Positions 1-5,674 of a stretch of DNA of 5,674 nt are shown piece after piece (position 1 is the first letter of the stretch; every line of letters starts with the position of its first letter). The DNA lies in NCBI GenBank assembly GCA_900751665.1, contig CAADSV010000134.1:1-5674 (forward strand). Reading direction: 5' to 3'. Source of the DNA: an uncultured Collinsella sp. GTDB lineage: Bacteria; Actinomycetota; Coriobacteriia; Coriobacteriales; Coriobacteriaceae. The translations under genes and the position numbers were made by a program. The notes under the pieces are model-generated. The model made no database searches and was not told where the DNA came from. It saw only the letters and a program-made list of their open reading frames with translations.

Positions 1-589
1 GCCCGTGCTGGGTCGGCAGCCCCGGCTGATGGGAAACGCTGGCGCCGAGGCAGGGGACCAGGCCACCGTAGCCGGTCGAGATGGCATGGTACACATCGGC
101 CACCGGTACCTCGCTGCTCAACAGGTAGAGCACGGGCAGCAACATGGAGCGCATGGTGTGGAATGCATCGGCAAAGGACGTATAGGGATACTCGGCCAGG
201 CACACGTCGCGAAAGATATCCATAAACGTGCGGCTCTGCAAAAACGAGAGCGGGTGCACGCGACGGCGGTGGAAGATATCAAATAACACGTCCCAGTCCG
301 GATTGGAGAGCGACACCAGACGGCGTAGCGCCTCGCGCTCACGGTCGTTAAAACTGGCTTCGTGCTGCTCGCCCGAAAGCCGAAGGGCATCGTCTAGGAA
401 CACCTCGTGCACCTCGACCACGTTGCCGGGCAGCTCGTAGACAAACTTGCCGCGGTCGGCAGCATGCGCGCCGATCACCCAAAGCACAAACTCGTGCTCG
501 GGCATGGCCTGGATATAGCCATGCATCCAGGTAGATACGCCGCCGTGCACATAGGGGTAGCAACCCTCGAGTACCAAGCAGATTCTCAT
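1..589 (-). CDS. pelF: PelF-type family 4 glycosyltransferase, N-terminal part (cut by window edge)
   Basis: Probable cytosolic glycosyltransferase that polymerises the Pel polysaccharide from a UDP-sugar (UDP-GalNAc/UDP-GlcNAc type in studied systems). I translated about 196 codons from the ATG at 589; the frame is open to the left edge, whereas the family is usually near 500 residues, so roughly 40% is present and the catalytic C-terminal half is missing. The N-terminus MRICLVLEGCYPYVHGGVST matches the PelF signature (LEG-x-YPYV-x-GGVS-x-W), with the glycine-rich donor loop at residues 16-18. An 'HAISTGYGGL' segment near residues 168-177 matches the conserved end of the N-terminal Rossmann half. 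The start overlaps the deacetylase stop by 4 bases (ATGA) and has a good Shine-Dalgarno, AAGGAGG, 10 bases upstream. The last 20 or so residues deviate from the family (TQHG where TEHG is expected), which may be divergence or poor sequence. Family assignment is confident; exact sugar specificity is inferred. Confidence 0.9.
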   Translation of the reverse strand, partial: MRICLVLEGCYPYVHGGVSTWMHGYIQAMPEHEFVLWVIGAHAADRGKFVYELPGNVVEVHEVFLDDALRLSGEQHEASFNDREREALRRLVSLSNPDWDVLFDIFHRRRVHPLSFLQSRTFMDIFRDVCLAEYPYTSFADAFHTMRSMLLPVLYLLSSEVPVADVYHAISTGYGGLVPCLGASVSHQPGLPTQHG

Positions 590-2466
590 TTATCGCCACC
601 CTCCTTGCGCTCGATCGTCACGGTCTTATCATTTGCCTTGAGCAGATACAGATTGCCCGTAAGGTGCGTCAGTTCGCCACCCGTGACTGCACCCGGCTCG
701 CCATTATTGGCGCGGAACATGAGCCACGCCTCGTCGTGGAAATTGCCCAGGCTGAGCGTCCAGGCATCCGCACTGGTATCCACGCTCACCGTAACCGACG
801 AAAAGCGTTGGATGGCACCGGAGCACTCCGACGCCGTCTGGTGCCGCAGGTCGGGCGCGGATTTGGTAAGCCACTCCAGGTAGTCGACCAGGCCGCCCTT
901 GTAGACCTCCCAGCCCTCCTTGGCTCCGCGATCGGGGTCCAAAAGGTCGTCCGGGTGCATAAAATGCGTACTCACGTAGTGCATGTTGAGTTCGGACACG
1001 GCTGCCAGGCGCATATAGGAATCGTCGACCATGCCGCCCGAAACAATACGTGGCTGCTCCACAATGCCATCGCTCGCCACGCCAAACTCCTGCACGTAGG
1101 GCAGGTCGGTACCGTCCTCAAAGTACGTACTGGCAATAGTCTTAATGCGCGGAACGTCGGTGCCGATAAGCTTGCGTGCGCGGGCCGAAAGGATATTTGA
1201 CGGCGGCACGTAGACCGAACCGTGCGCATTGGGCAGCACCTCGTCCTGGAAGGCGATAAGCTCGTCAAGAGACGCGACAAGCGTCTCCTTGTTCTTCCAG
1301 GTCTTGTAGTCATACAGCGTGCCATAGTCGGTATCCCAGAGCGCCAGAGGCTGATGGTTGTAGCCGTGAAAGCCCAGCTCTCCGCCCATCTGCAGCAGCA
1401 TGCCGCCAAAATAGCGGAACTGCGTGGTATCGGGTTGGCGCGCGGGCTCGGTCTGGTTGACCGCGTCCTCGTAGTTTTCGATCATCACGCCGGTATAGCG
1501 AATGCCGTATTTTTGCGCAAGCTTTTGCAGATCGGGCCACCAGACCTTGGTGTAAAAATCCGCAATGGAAAGGCCGTAGTCACGCTTGATACAAGTACCA
1601 TCGCCCGAGGGCACGGGGCTAGGAAAGTCGTCCAAATAGAACACGGCGCTGTTGATGACCGGATAGGCCGTGGCATCACCCAGCAAGCTTATGGCCGAAG
1701 CATAGAACCCACGCATGACCTTGTCGTAGATACCAATGTTGCACACCACGGTGTGACCACTGCCGCAATCGTTAGACCAAATGAGCGGCGTGCCCGCGTC
1801 ACCGGTCTTTGCCCATACGCGCGCCGTTTCGCGCAATGAAACCGAAAGCGAAGAATCGAAGGGATCCGAGAACTCGTAGCGCTCTCCTCCGCCCAACATA
1901 AAGTCATCGCTCGGAACAATACTTTCGGCTGTCGCATAGTCATATCCGGCCGATTCGATCCCAAGCTTGGAAGCAACAGCCTGCAGGTAGTTCGAGTTAT
2001 CTGGCGTCATGCCCAGCATGAGTGAGCCGCCCGCACTCACCCAACTCATCAGATCGGTCAGATGCGTAACCAGTCCGTCAAGCGAGGGCATAAGCACAAT
2101 CACGCAATCAAACGACGTGAGCGATGGGATCGCGTCCGCACCGTCGGTGGCAATATCAACATCGCGATGGGCGATCTTCATGTCGAGCAGGATCTGGTCG
2201 AACTGTTCCTTTACGTCCTCGACGCCAGCTTGATCGGAATCGGTAATGACCAGGCACGTGGGCTTTTGGCCAAAGATTGCCGAGGAGGCCGGCACCGCAT
2301 CGTTGGCAGCAAGCATCCCCAGCTTATGCTGGCCCGCACTGTACTGCACGCCGGCACGCTCCACCAGCAGCACGGCGGCCATGGCAATAAAGACCGTCCA
2401 CACCACGAGGAGTCCCATCCAACGAAAGCGGCCTGCACGGTCGCGGATATGTTGCGCCACGCTCAT
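586..2466 (-). CDS. pelA: PelA-type membrane-anchored polysaccharide deacetylase (DUF2194/NodB-like)
   Basis: Probable extracytoplasmic deacetylase that removes N-acetyl groups from the exported Pel polymer. I chose the ATG at 2466 (626 residues) rather than one 8 codons upstream, because it forms an ATGA overlap with the pelE stop and follows GGGGAGGAGG at good spacing. Residues 17-35 are one hydrophobic membrane anchor after a basic N-terminus, so the rest should lie outside. Residues 69-170 look like a Rossmann/flavodoxin- or glutamine-amidotransferase-like domain (CLVITDSDQ, CVIVLMPSLDG, GGSLMLGMTP). The deacetylase domain begins near 270: FYLDDFPSP carries the paired aspartates D279-D280, and GFHGYNHQ supplies H367 and H371 (the H-x3-H metal pair). 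Further family-like blocks are YVPPSN near 419-424 and STHFMHPDD near 499-507, with H501 and H504. A small beta-rich tail follows 555. No glycoside-hydrolase (GH114-like) domain is visible, unlike Pseudomonas PelA; this resembles the deacetylase-only protein of Bacillus cereus pel. Substrate is inferred from the operon. Confidence 0.83.
   Translation of the reverse strand: MSVAQHIRDRAGRFRWMGLLVVWTVFIAMAAVLLVERAGVQYSAGQHKLGMLAANDAVPASSAIFGQKPTCLVITDSDQAGVEDVKEQFDQILLDMKIAHRDVDIATDGADAIPSLTSFDCVIVLMPSLDGLVTHLTDLMSWVSAGGSLMLGMTPDNSNYLQAVASKLGIESAGYDYATAESIVPSDDFMLGGGERYEFSDPFDSSLSVSLRETARVWAKTGDAGTPLIWSNDCGSGHTVVCNIGIYDKVMRGFYASAISLLGDATAYPVINSAVFYLDDFPSPVPSGDGTCIKRDYGLSIADFYTKVWWPDLQKLAQKYGIRYTGVMIENYEDAVNQTEPARQPDTTQFRYFGGMLLQMGGELGFHGYNHQPLALWDTDYGTLYDYKTWKNKETLVASLDELIAFQDEVLPNAHGSVYVPPSNILSARARKLIGTDVPRIKTIASTYFEDGTDLPYVQEFGVASDGIVEQPRIVSGGMVDDSYMRLAAVSELNMHYVSTHFMHPDDLLDPDRGAKEGWEVYKGGLVDYLEWLTKSAPDLRHQTASECSGAIQRFSSVTVSVDTSADAWTLSLGNFHDEAWLMFRANNGEPGAVTGGELTHLTGNLYLLKANDKTVTIERKEGGDK
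600..606 (-). promoter_or_regulatory. Ribosome binding site of pelF
   Basis: Minus-strand AAGGAGG lies 10 bases before the ATG at 589, inside the last codons of the deacetylase gene. Together with the ATGA stop/start overlap it fixes the pelF start and suggests translational coupling. Confidence 0.75.
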
Positions 2467-3368
2467 CGGGCCTCCTCCCCGTCGCGCCAAAACGCCAGCT
2501 GCTCGCGGTTGTCGGCGCTCAAATACACATGTTGCTTGTCAATCGCATCAATCACACGATGGACCTCGTCACCGTCGCGGCGCGTCACGGCCAGGCGCAG
2601 GCAAAGCATCCAAACCTCCTGCTCCTCGGGCACGTCGAGCACCAGCTGGTTGGTCACGGCCTGCGCCTCGTCGATCTGTCCGACATCGGTCAGCGCCGTC
2701 GCGTATCGAATGCGCAGCTCAAGGGTATCCTCGCGCTCGCAGCGACGCGCAAGCAGGCGCGCGTACTGTTGGCGCTGAATCTGAGCAACGCGCCCCTCAG
2801 CCAAGCCCGAGCCCAAGTATTCACCAAGAAAATCGCAGTATTCGTTGAGGTTTTGCGCGCTCGGGTCCGTCTTAAAGGCACGCTCCAGCTGCTGCAGTTT
2901 AAGGTCGGACTCCTTGGAGATCTGCGCCACCGCCGTCGCGGCATAGTGCGCCACCTCAACGTCGTCGTTAAGCTTAGCCGCCTGCAGCTGCGCCAGGTAC
3001 GCGTCGGGCTCCTCGGTGAGCATGGAGAGCATTAGGCGGCGCCGGCATGCCGGATCGTTGACGATGAGCGCCTCCTCGAGCGGCACTACGCCTGCATCGG
3101 CGTCACGGTCGTGCACCAGGATGCTGCGATGTAGGTCGTCGTTGAAGCGCAGCGACTCCAGCGCAGACTCTTTCAGCCCCTCGCCAAACACCGCGCTGCG
3201 GGCCGATAGCAGAACCACCAGCAACGGGCCCCACAGCGGCACCAGCACTATCACAGCCAACATGTGCCCGCGCACCGGCAGCAGGCCCAGCTTCATGAGC
3301 GTCCACAGCATCAGGCAAACCAGCGCATGAATCAGCAGCAAGACGGCAGCAACGACAAGCGAGATCAA
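2463..3368 (-). CDS. pelE: PelE-like membrane protein with cytosolic helical repeats
   Basis: Probable inner-membrane subunit of the Pel synthase complex, thought in studied systems to act with PelD and PelG and to help hold PelF at the membrane. The 301-residue product has two N-terminal hydrophobic segments (about 3-25 and 36-56, the second with VIVLVPLWGPLLVVLLSA). These are followed by a soluble, mainly helical region of TPR/HEAT character. The block from about 95 to 165 (VPLEEAL, DPACRRRLML, LNDDVEVAHYAATAV, SKESDLKLQQLE) is typical of PelE in my recollection of the family. Two further helical pairs follow near 215-275 (ALTDVGQIDEAQAV, DVPEEQEVWMLCLRLAV). The start is a TTG at 3368 whose last two bases overlap the pelD stop (TTGA). 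A G-rich ribosome site lies 6 bases upstream, and the TTG gives the complete first membrane segment; the next ATG (residue 20) would destroy it. It has no catalytic motif. Confidence 0.85.
   Translation of the reverse strand: MISLVVAAVLLLIHALVCLMLWTLMKLGLLPVRGHMLAVIVLVPLWGPLLVVLLSARSAVFGEGLKESALESLRFNDDLHRSILVHDRDADAGVVPLEEALIVNDPACRRRLMLSMLTEEPDAYLAQLQAAKLNDDVEVAHYAATAVAQISKESDLKLQQLERAFKTDPSAQNLNEYCDFLGEYLGSGLAEGRVAQIQRQQYARLLARRCEREDTLELRIRYATALTDVGQIDEAQAVTNQLVLDVPEEQEVWMLCLRLAVTRRDGDEVHRVIDAIDKQHVYLSADNREQLAFWRDGEEAR
2471..2480 (-). promoter_or_regulatory. Ribosome binding site of the deacetylase gene, deciding its start
   Basis: Minus-strand GGGGAGGAGG contains two overlapping GGAGG cores, 4-7 bases before the ATG at 2466. 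This site would fall inside the coding sequence if the upstream ATG at 2490 were used, and that longer version adds only a non-family MARRGGGP leader. The ATG at 2466 is therefore preferred. Confidence 0.75.
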
Positions 3369-5503
3369 GCGGCACCCCCCTCACCGTCACCGGTGTAAGA
3401 GATGTGCTGCAGCAGCTCCACGATGTCCTCGCCGTCGACGGGCTCCACCGCAATCTGCTTTGCGCTCAGGCGCTCGCGGATAATGGGCAGATCGCATGCC
3501 TTTGCCTGTCGCATAAGCAGGTAGAGCACGTCGCCGTCGACCAAGCCCGCCGCGTCGCTCTCGCGGATTGCCGACCCAATTGCGCCCACCAGCTCGCCGA
3601 CAGGCTCCACGCCCGGTACCACGCGCAGGAGCAAAAAACTCCCCATCTTGCTATCTGCCAGCGCATGCTCCGCCGCGAGCTCTTGGCCAAAGGCAGCCTG
3701 CTTGAGCACGCAAGTGCCTTCAACGCAGCGTTTATCCTGCGCCACCGCCTCATAGTCAAAGGCACGGCCCAGCGCGCTTTCGACCAGGCCGCACAAGATG
3801 CGGAACAGGTTTTGATAATAGAGGGTCATTTGGTTTTCGGCCGCACTACGCACAAAGATCAACACGGCGGGTGCCCCGTCGCGCTCGATCGTGTATCCAA
3901 ACATGGGAAGCCCCGGCGTCAGCTCGCGGTTCACCCACAGGTTTGAACGACCCCCGTCGCCCAAAAGAGGTGCAAGCTGCTCAAGCGTGAGCGAGCGTGC
4001 GGCATCTTCGGCAATCGCGGGACTTGCTGCCACCAGGCGTGCAAATGCCCCGCCCGAAACATGGTAGATCGCCACCGAATCGTTCTCGAGGATCTCGCCC
4101 AGAAGCTCGCAACACTTGCGATAGATGTCGCGCGGATTGAGCATGTCGAGGGCCTGCGTCACGGCAAAGATCTTGCCAAAGCTGTCGTGGCGACCCACGA
4201 TCTGGCGCCTGTACGCACGCTTGTCCTCGATCGCGTCTTGGTAGAGCTGCGTAAGGAACGTATTGCGGTTGCGAACGAGCTCATTTTGATCGCGCTCCGC
4301 CCTAATAGCTTCGCTGTTGCGTAGCTGCACATAGCCGCACACGGCACCCACCACAAAGTACGCAATAAACGGCAGCCAGTTGGACGGCTCGTAGAACAGA
4401 CCCTGGAAGGTATAGCCGTACTGGGTAAAGTAGCTCGCTGCCAAGCCCACCGAGGCCAGAAGCGCCGCGACCAAGCCAAAGTCCAGGCCATACAGCGTGC
4501 CGATCAGCACCACATAGAGCAGGCGATAATCGAGCACGTTGAGCTGGGCAGATTGGGAGAACAGATGCTCCAGCACCTCGAACAGAACCCAGGCAACGCC
4601 CGTCTCCAGGCATTTAATAGGCAGCGTGCGCATCTGGATGCGGTCGATGGCGGCGCGCAGCGGGTTGATCTTTTTGATGCGTCCAGCGCCCCAGCGAGCT
4701 TGAATGGTCGAGAGATCGCGCAGCAAGTCGTAGCGCTGAAACCAGCCATAGCGCACGCGAGCGACGTCGCTGGCGGGCAGGGCGTAGCCAGCAGAATCGC
4801 CATAGGCAACGGCAAGGCCGGGGAACAGCGCCCTGAGGGCGTCGCCCACCTCACCCGCCGTGTGATGGAAGGTATCGGCTACGTCGAGCGTCTCAAAGTT
4901 ACCATCCCAGCTATCGAAGATACGGCGTACCAGCACCGCAAGTTCCTCGGCACACAGCAGGGGAAACGCCGCATCCTGCGCGCCCTGCAGAGCGACCGAT
5001 CCGGTTGAGCACGCGTCGAACAACGGCACCAAAAACGGATCTTCCAGCGCGGCGGAGGCAGTGTACAGGAAGGGCACGCGCAGGATCTTGGTCTGAACGC
5101 CCTCGCGAGCAGCGTAGTAGCGGCACAGGTCGTTGGCTGCGCGGGCGATAATGCCCTTGCCCGTTCGCCCCGCGGCGTCGGTGGCCCCCCGGGCCCCCGC
5201 GGGCCCCGCTACATACAGCAGTTGGACCCGGCGACCCGCGCACGCACGAAAGACCGAGCGCAACAGCTCGATATCGCCCACGGTATCGGTATGCGGGGTA
5301 AGGTAATTGGAAAGGTAGACCATGCGGTCGAACTCGTAGGCCTGATCCAGGTGTTGCAGAAGCTCTTTCCACGAGGAATGGGGCGATGACTCGTCGCGGC
5401 GCGCTTCCGCGGCAGCGACGACCTGGACATGGTCCCCGGGGAACGCCTTGGCACAAAAGTCATCGTCAACATATGCGGTGTTGCCAACAACCAGCACCTC
5501 CAT
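3365..5503 (-). CDS. pelD: Epimerase-like (SDR) domain fused to PelD cyclic-di-GMP receptor
   Basis: Probable membrane receptor that binds cyclic-di-GMP and activates Pel synthesis. Of 712 residues, 1-270 look like an extended short-chain dehydrogenase/epimerase fold: MEVLVVGNTAYV start, LLYVAG strand, IIARAANDLCRYYAAREG helix, ILRVPFLYT, and a RYGWFQRYDLLRDL end. The cofactor glycines and the Tyr-x3-Lys pair are not recognisable. Four membrane segments follow at about 299-316, 324-340, 341-360 and 375-394. A charged linker that may form a coiled coil spans 395-435, a GAF-like domain about 436-580, and a degenerate GGDEF domain about 590-700. In the last, DGDVL (656-660) replaces GGDEF, so it should not make cyclic-di-GMP. 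R647-E-S-D650 sits exactly five residues upstream, the normal position of the RxxD inhibitory site that PelD uses to bind the ligand; R676 or R678 could be the extra arginine. The ATG at 5503 has a G-run ribosome site. It is first in the operon. The membrane-GAF-GGDEF layout makes PelD secure; the role of the first domain is unknown. Confidence 0.88.
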   Translation of the reverse strand: MEVLVVGNTAYVDDDFCAKAFPGDHVQVVAAAEARRDESSPHSSWKELLQHLDQAYEFDRMVYLSNYLTPHTDTVGDIELLRSVFRACAGRRVQLLYVAGPAGARGATDAAGRTGKGIIARAANDLCRYYAAREGVQTKILRVPFLYTASAALEDPFLVPLFDACSTGSVALQGAQDAAFPLLCAEELAVLVRRIFDSWDGNFETLDVADTFHHTAGEVGDALRALFPGLAVAYGDSAGYALPASDVARVRYGWFQRYDLLRDLSTIQARWGAGRIKKINPLRAAIDRIQMRTLPIKCLETGVAWVLFEVLEHLFSQSAQLNVLDYRLLYVVLIGTLYGLDFGLVAALLASVGLAASYFTQYGYTFQGLFYEPSNWLPFIAYFVVGAVCGYVQLRNSEAIRAERDQNELVRNRNTFLTQLYQDAIEDKRAYRRQIVGRHDSFGKIFAVTQALDMLNPRDIYRKCCELLGEILENDSVAIYHVSGGAFARLVAASPAIAEDAARSLTLEQLAPLLGDGGRSNLWVNRELTPGLPMFGYTIERDGAPAVLIFVRSAAENQMTLYYQNLFRILCGLVESALGRAFDYEAVAQDKRCVEGTCVLKQAAFGQELAAEHALADSKMGSFLLLRVVPGVEPVGELVGAIGSAIRESDAAGLVDGDVLYLLMRQAKACDLPIIRERLSAKQIAVEPVDGEDIVELLQHISYTGDGEGGAA
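3375..3382 (-). promoter_or_regulatory. G-rich ribosome binding site of pelE (TTG start)
   Basis: Minus-strand GAGGGGGG lies 6 bases before the TTG at 3368, within the last codons of pelD. It is a poorer match to AGGAGG than the two downstream sites. Combined with a TTG start and the TTGA overlap, it suggests that pelE is translated mostly by ribosomes finishing pelD. Confidence 0.55.
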
Positions 5504-5510
5504 GGCGCAC

Positions 5511-5518
5511 TCCCCCCC
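5511..5518 (-). promoter_or_regulatory. G-run ribosome binding site of pelD
   Basis: A run of seven G followed by A on the minus strand (GGGGGGGA) ends 7 bases before the ATG at 5503. It can pair only partly with the 16S tail. The homopolymer could vary in length between isolates. Confidence 0.5.
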
Positions 5519-5533
5519 TAAAATCCACTTTAG
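5518..5533 (-). repeat. Small AT-rich inverted repeat next to the pelD ribosome site
   Basis: On the minus strand, CTAAA and TTTAG are perfect 5-base inverted arms around a 6-base loop. The distal arm abuts the G-run ribosome site. The stem is short and AT-rich, so a folding role at the mRNA level is uncertain and could be chance. Confidence 0.3.
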
Positions 5534-5537
5534 ACAT

Positions 5538-5566
5538 AGTCAAACATGCGTATTTTACGCTGTCAA
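5538..5566 (-). promoter_or_regulatory. Candidate promoter/operator region of the pel operon
   Basis: On the minus strand a perfect -35-like TTGACA (5566-5561) is followed, 17 bases later, by TTGACT (5543-5538) preceded by TG and one further base, a weak extended -10 candidate. Between them lies TAAAAT, a good -10 hexamer but with no well-spaced -35. The site is about 35-60 bases before the pelD start, a sensible place for an operon promoter. The A+T content rises here compared with the surrounding GC-rich DNA. The exact hexamers are uncertain. Confidence 0.4.
5548..5560. repeat. Perfect inverted repeat GCGTA-n3-TACGC in the pelD upstream region
   Basis: Five-base arms (GCGTA and TACGC) flank a 3-base AT centre, lying directly between the two TTGAC boxes. 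Its place inside the likely promoter makes an operator possible. It is too short and its loop too small to be a terminator, and no T-run follows. Confidence 0.4.
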
Positions 5567-5674
5567 CGCGAGCCAAGGGATCGCGCGAATTTTTGTGGTG
5601 TAAGAGGGAGGGCCGCGTCAGCGCCCCCTGCGCCTAAGGCTATTCCGCAACGCCGTGGCGGTCAAGGACCTCCC
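5567..5674. other. Upstream flank without a clear gene
   Basis: No convincing gene start, tRNA, cyclic-di-GMP riboswitch or T-tailed terminator is visible. On the minus strand a short open frame entering from the right edge reads EVLDRHGVAE and stops with TAG at 5642-5640. It could be the tail of an upstream gene in the same direction, but ten codons cannot establish this. Confidence 0.3.

Noticed and set aside
118..390. A minus-strand 90-codon open frame inside the pelF region
   Set aside because: It is in a different frame from the well-conserved PelF reading and gives a Cys/Ser/Arg-rich sequence typical of an out-of-frame shadow.
1222..1839. A 205-codon open frame on the plus strand, and similar plus-strand frames at 664-1200 and 2062-2778
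   Set aside because: They lie wholly or mainly antisense to well-supported pel genes. Their products are rich in Arg/His/Ala without recognisable domains, as expected for shadows of GC-rich coding DNA.
2467..2490. Upstream ATG for the deacetylase adding MARRGGGP
   Set aside because: The ribosome site for the ATG at 2466 lies within this extension, and the ATGA overlap pattern fits the other junctions.
5386..5637. Plus-strand open frame over the pelD start and its upstream region
   Set aside because: It is antisense to pelD over its first half, has no ribosome site, and its product shows no family resemblance.
5608..5645. GC-rich imperfect hairpins (GCGC arms; GCCTTAGGC) as a terminator of an upstream gene
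   Set aside because: Stems are about four base pairs and no T-run follows on either strand.
5504..5674. A cyclic-di-GMP riboswitch in the pelD leader
   Set aside because: The leader from the candidate promoter is only about 50 bases, and I see no GEMM-type core or tetraloop receptor pattern. Control is more likely at the protein level through PelD.
1..5674. CRISPR arrays, tRNA or rRNA genes, insertion sequences
   Set aside because: No regularly spaced repeats, cloverleaf, rRNA-like sequence, transposase or terminal inverted repeats are seen; coding density is near complete up to 5503.

Overview
The window looks like the 5' part of a Gram-positive-type pel exopolysaccharide operon, read right to left on the minus strand. 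Four genes are packed in the order pelD, pelE, a pelA-type deacetylase and pelF. Each junction is a 4-base stop/start overlap (TTGA, ATGA, ATGA), so the set is very probably one translationally coupled transcript. The left edge cuts pelF after about 196 codons. The usual next gene, pelG (the membrane transporter partner), would lie beyond that edge and is not visible.

The sequence is GC-rich, with G or C favoured at third codon positions. It lacks any outer-membrane export gene, as far as it goes. A single-membrane, high-GC Gram-positive such as an actinobacterium of the Coriobacteriia (Collinsella or Olsenella type) is my best guess, but this rests on composition and gene organisation only.

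Region by region, from right to left. Positions 5504-5674 are a short upstream region with a candidate promoter, small inverted repeats, a TTGAC direct repeat and a G-run ribosome binding site. Positions 3365-5503 encode a 712-residue fusion of a degenerate short-chain dehydrogenase/epimerase-like domain with a complete PelD: four membrane segments, GAF, and a degenerate GGDEF that keeps an RxxD cyclic-di-GMP site. Positions 2463-3368 encode PelE, with two membrane segments and a cytosolic helical-repeat domain. Positions 586-2466 encode a membrane-anchored DUF2194/NodB-like polysaccharide deacetylase. Positions 1-589 encode the N-terminal part of the PelF glycosyltransferase.

How the parts should work together, by analogy with the Pel systems of Pseudomonas and Bacillus cereus: PelF polymerises a GalNAc/GlcNAc-type polymer from UDP-sugars in the cytosol. 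PelD, PelE and PelG form the inner-membrane synthase/transport complex, switched on when PelD binds cyclic-di-GMP. The exported polymer is partly deacetylated outside by the PelA-type enzyme, giving a cationic biofilm matrix. The most unusual points are the apparently catalytically dead epimerase-like domain fused to the cyclic-di-GMP receptor, and the deacetylase without a visible glycoside-hydrolase domain.
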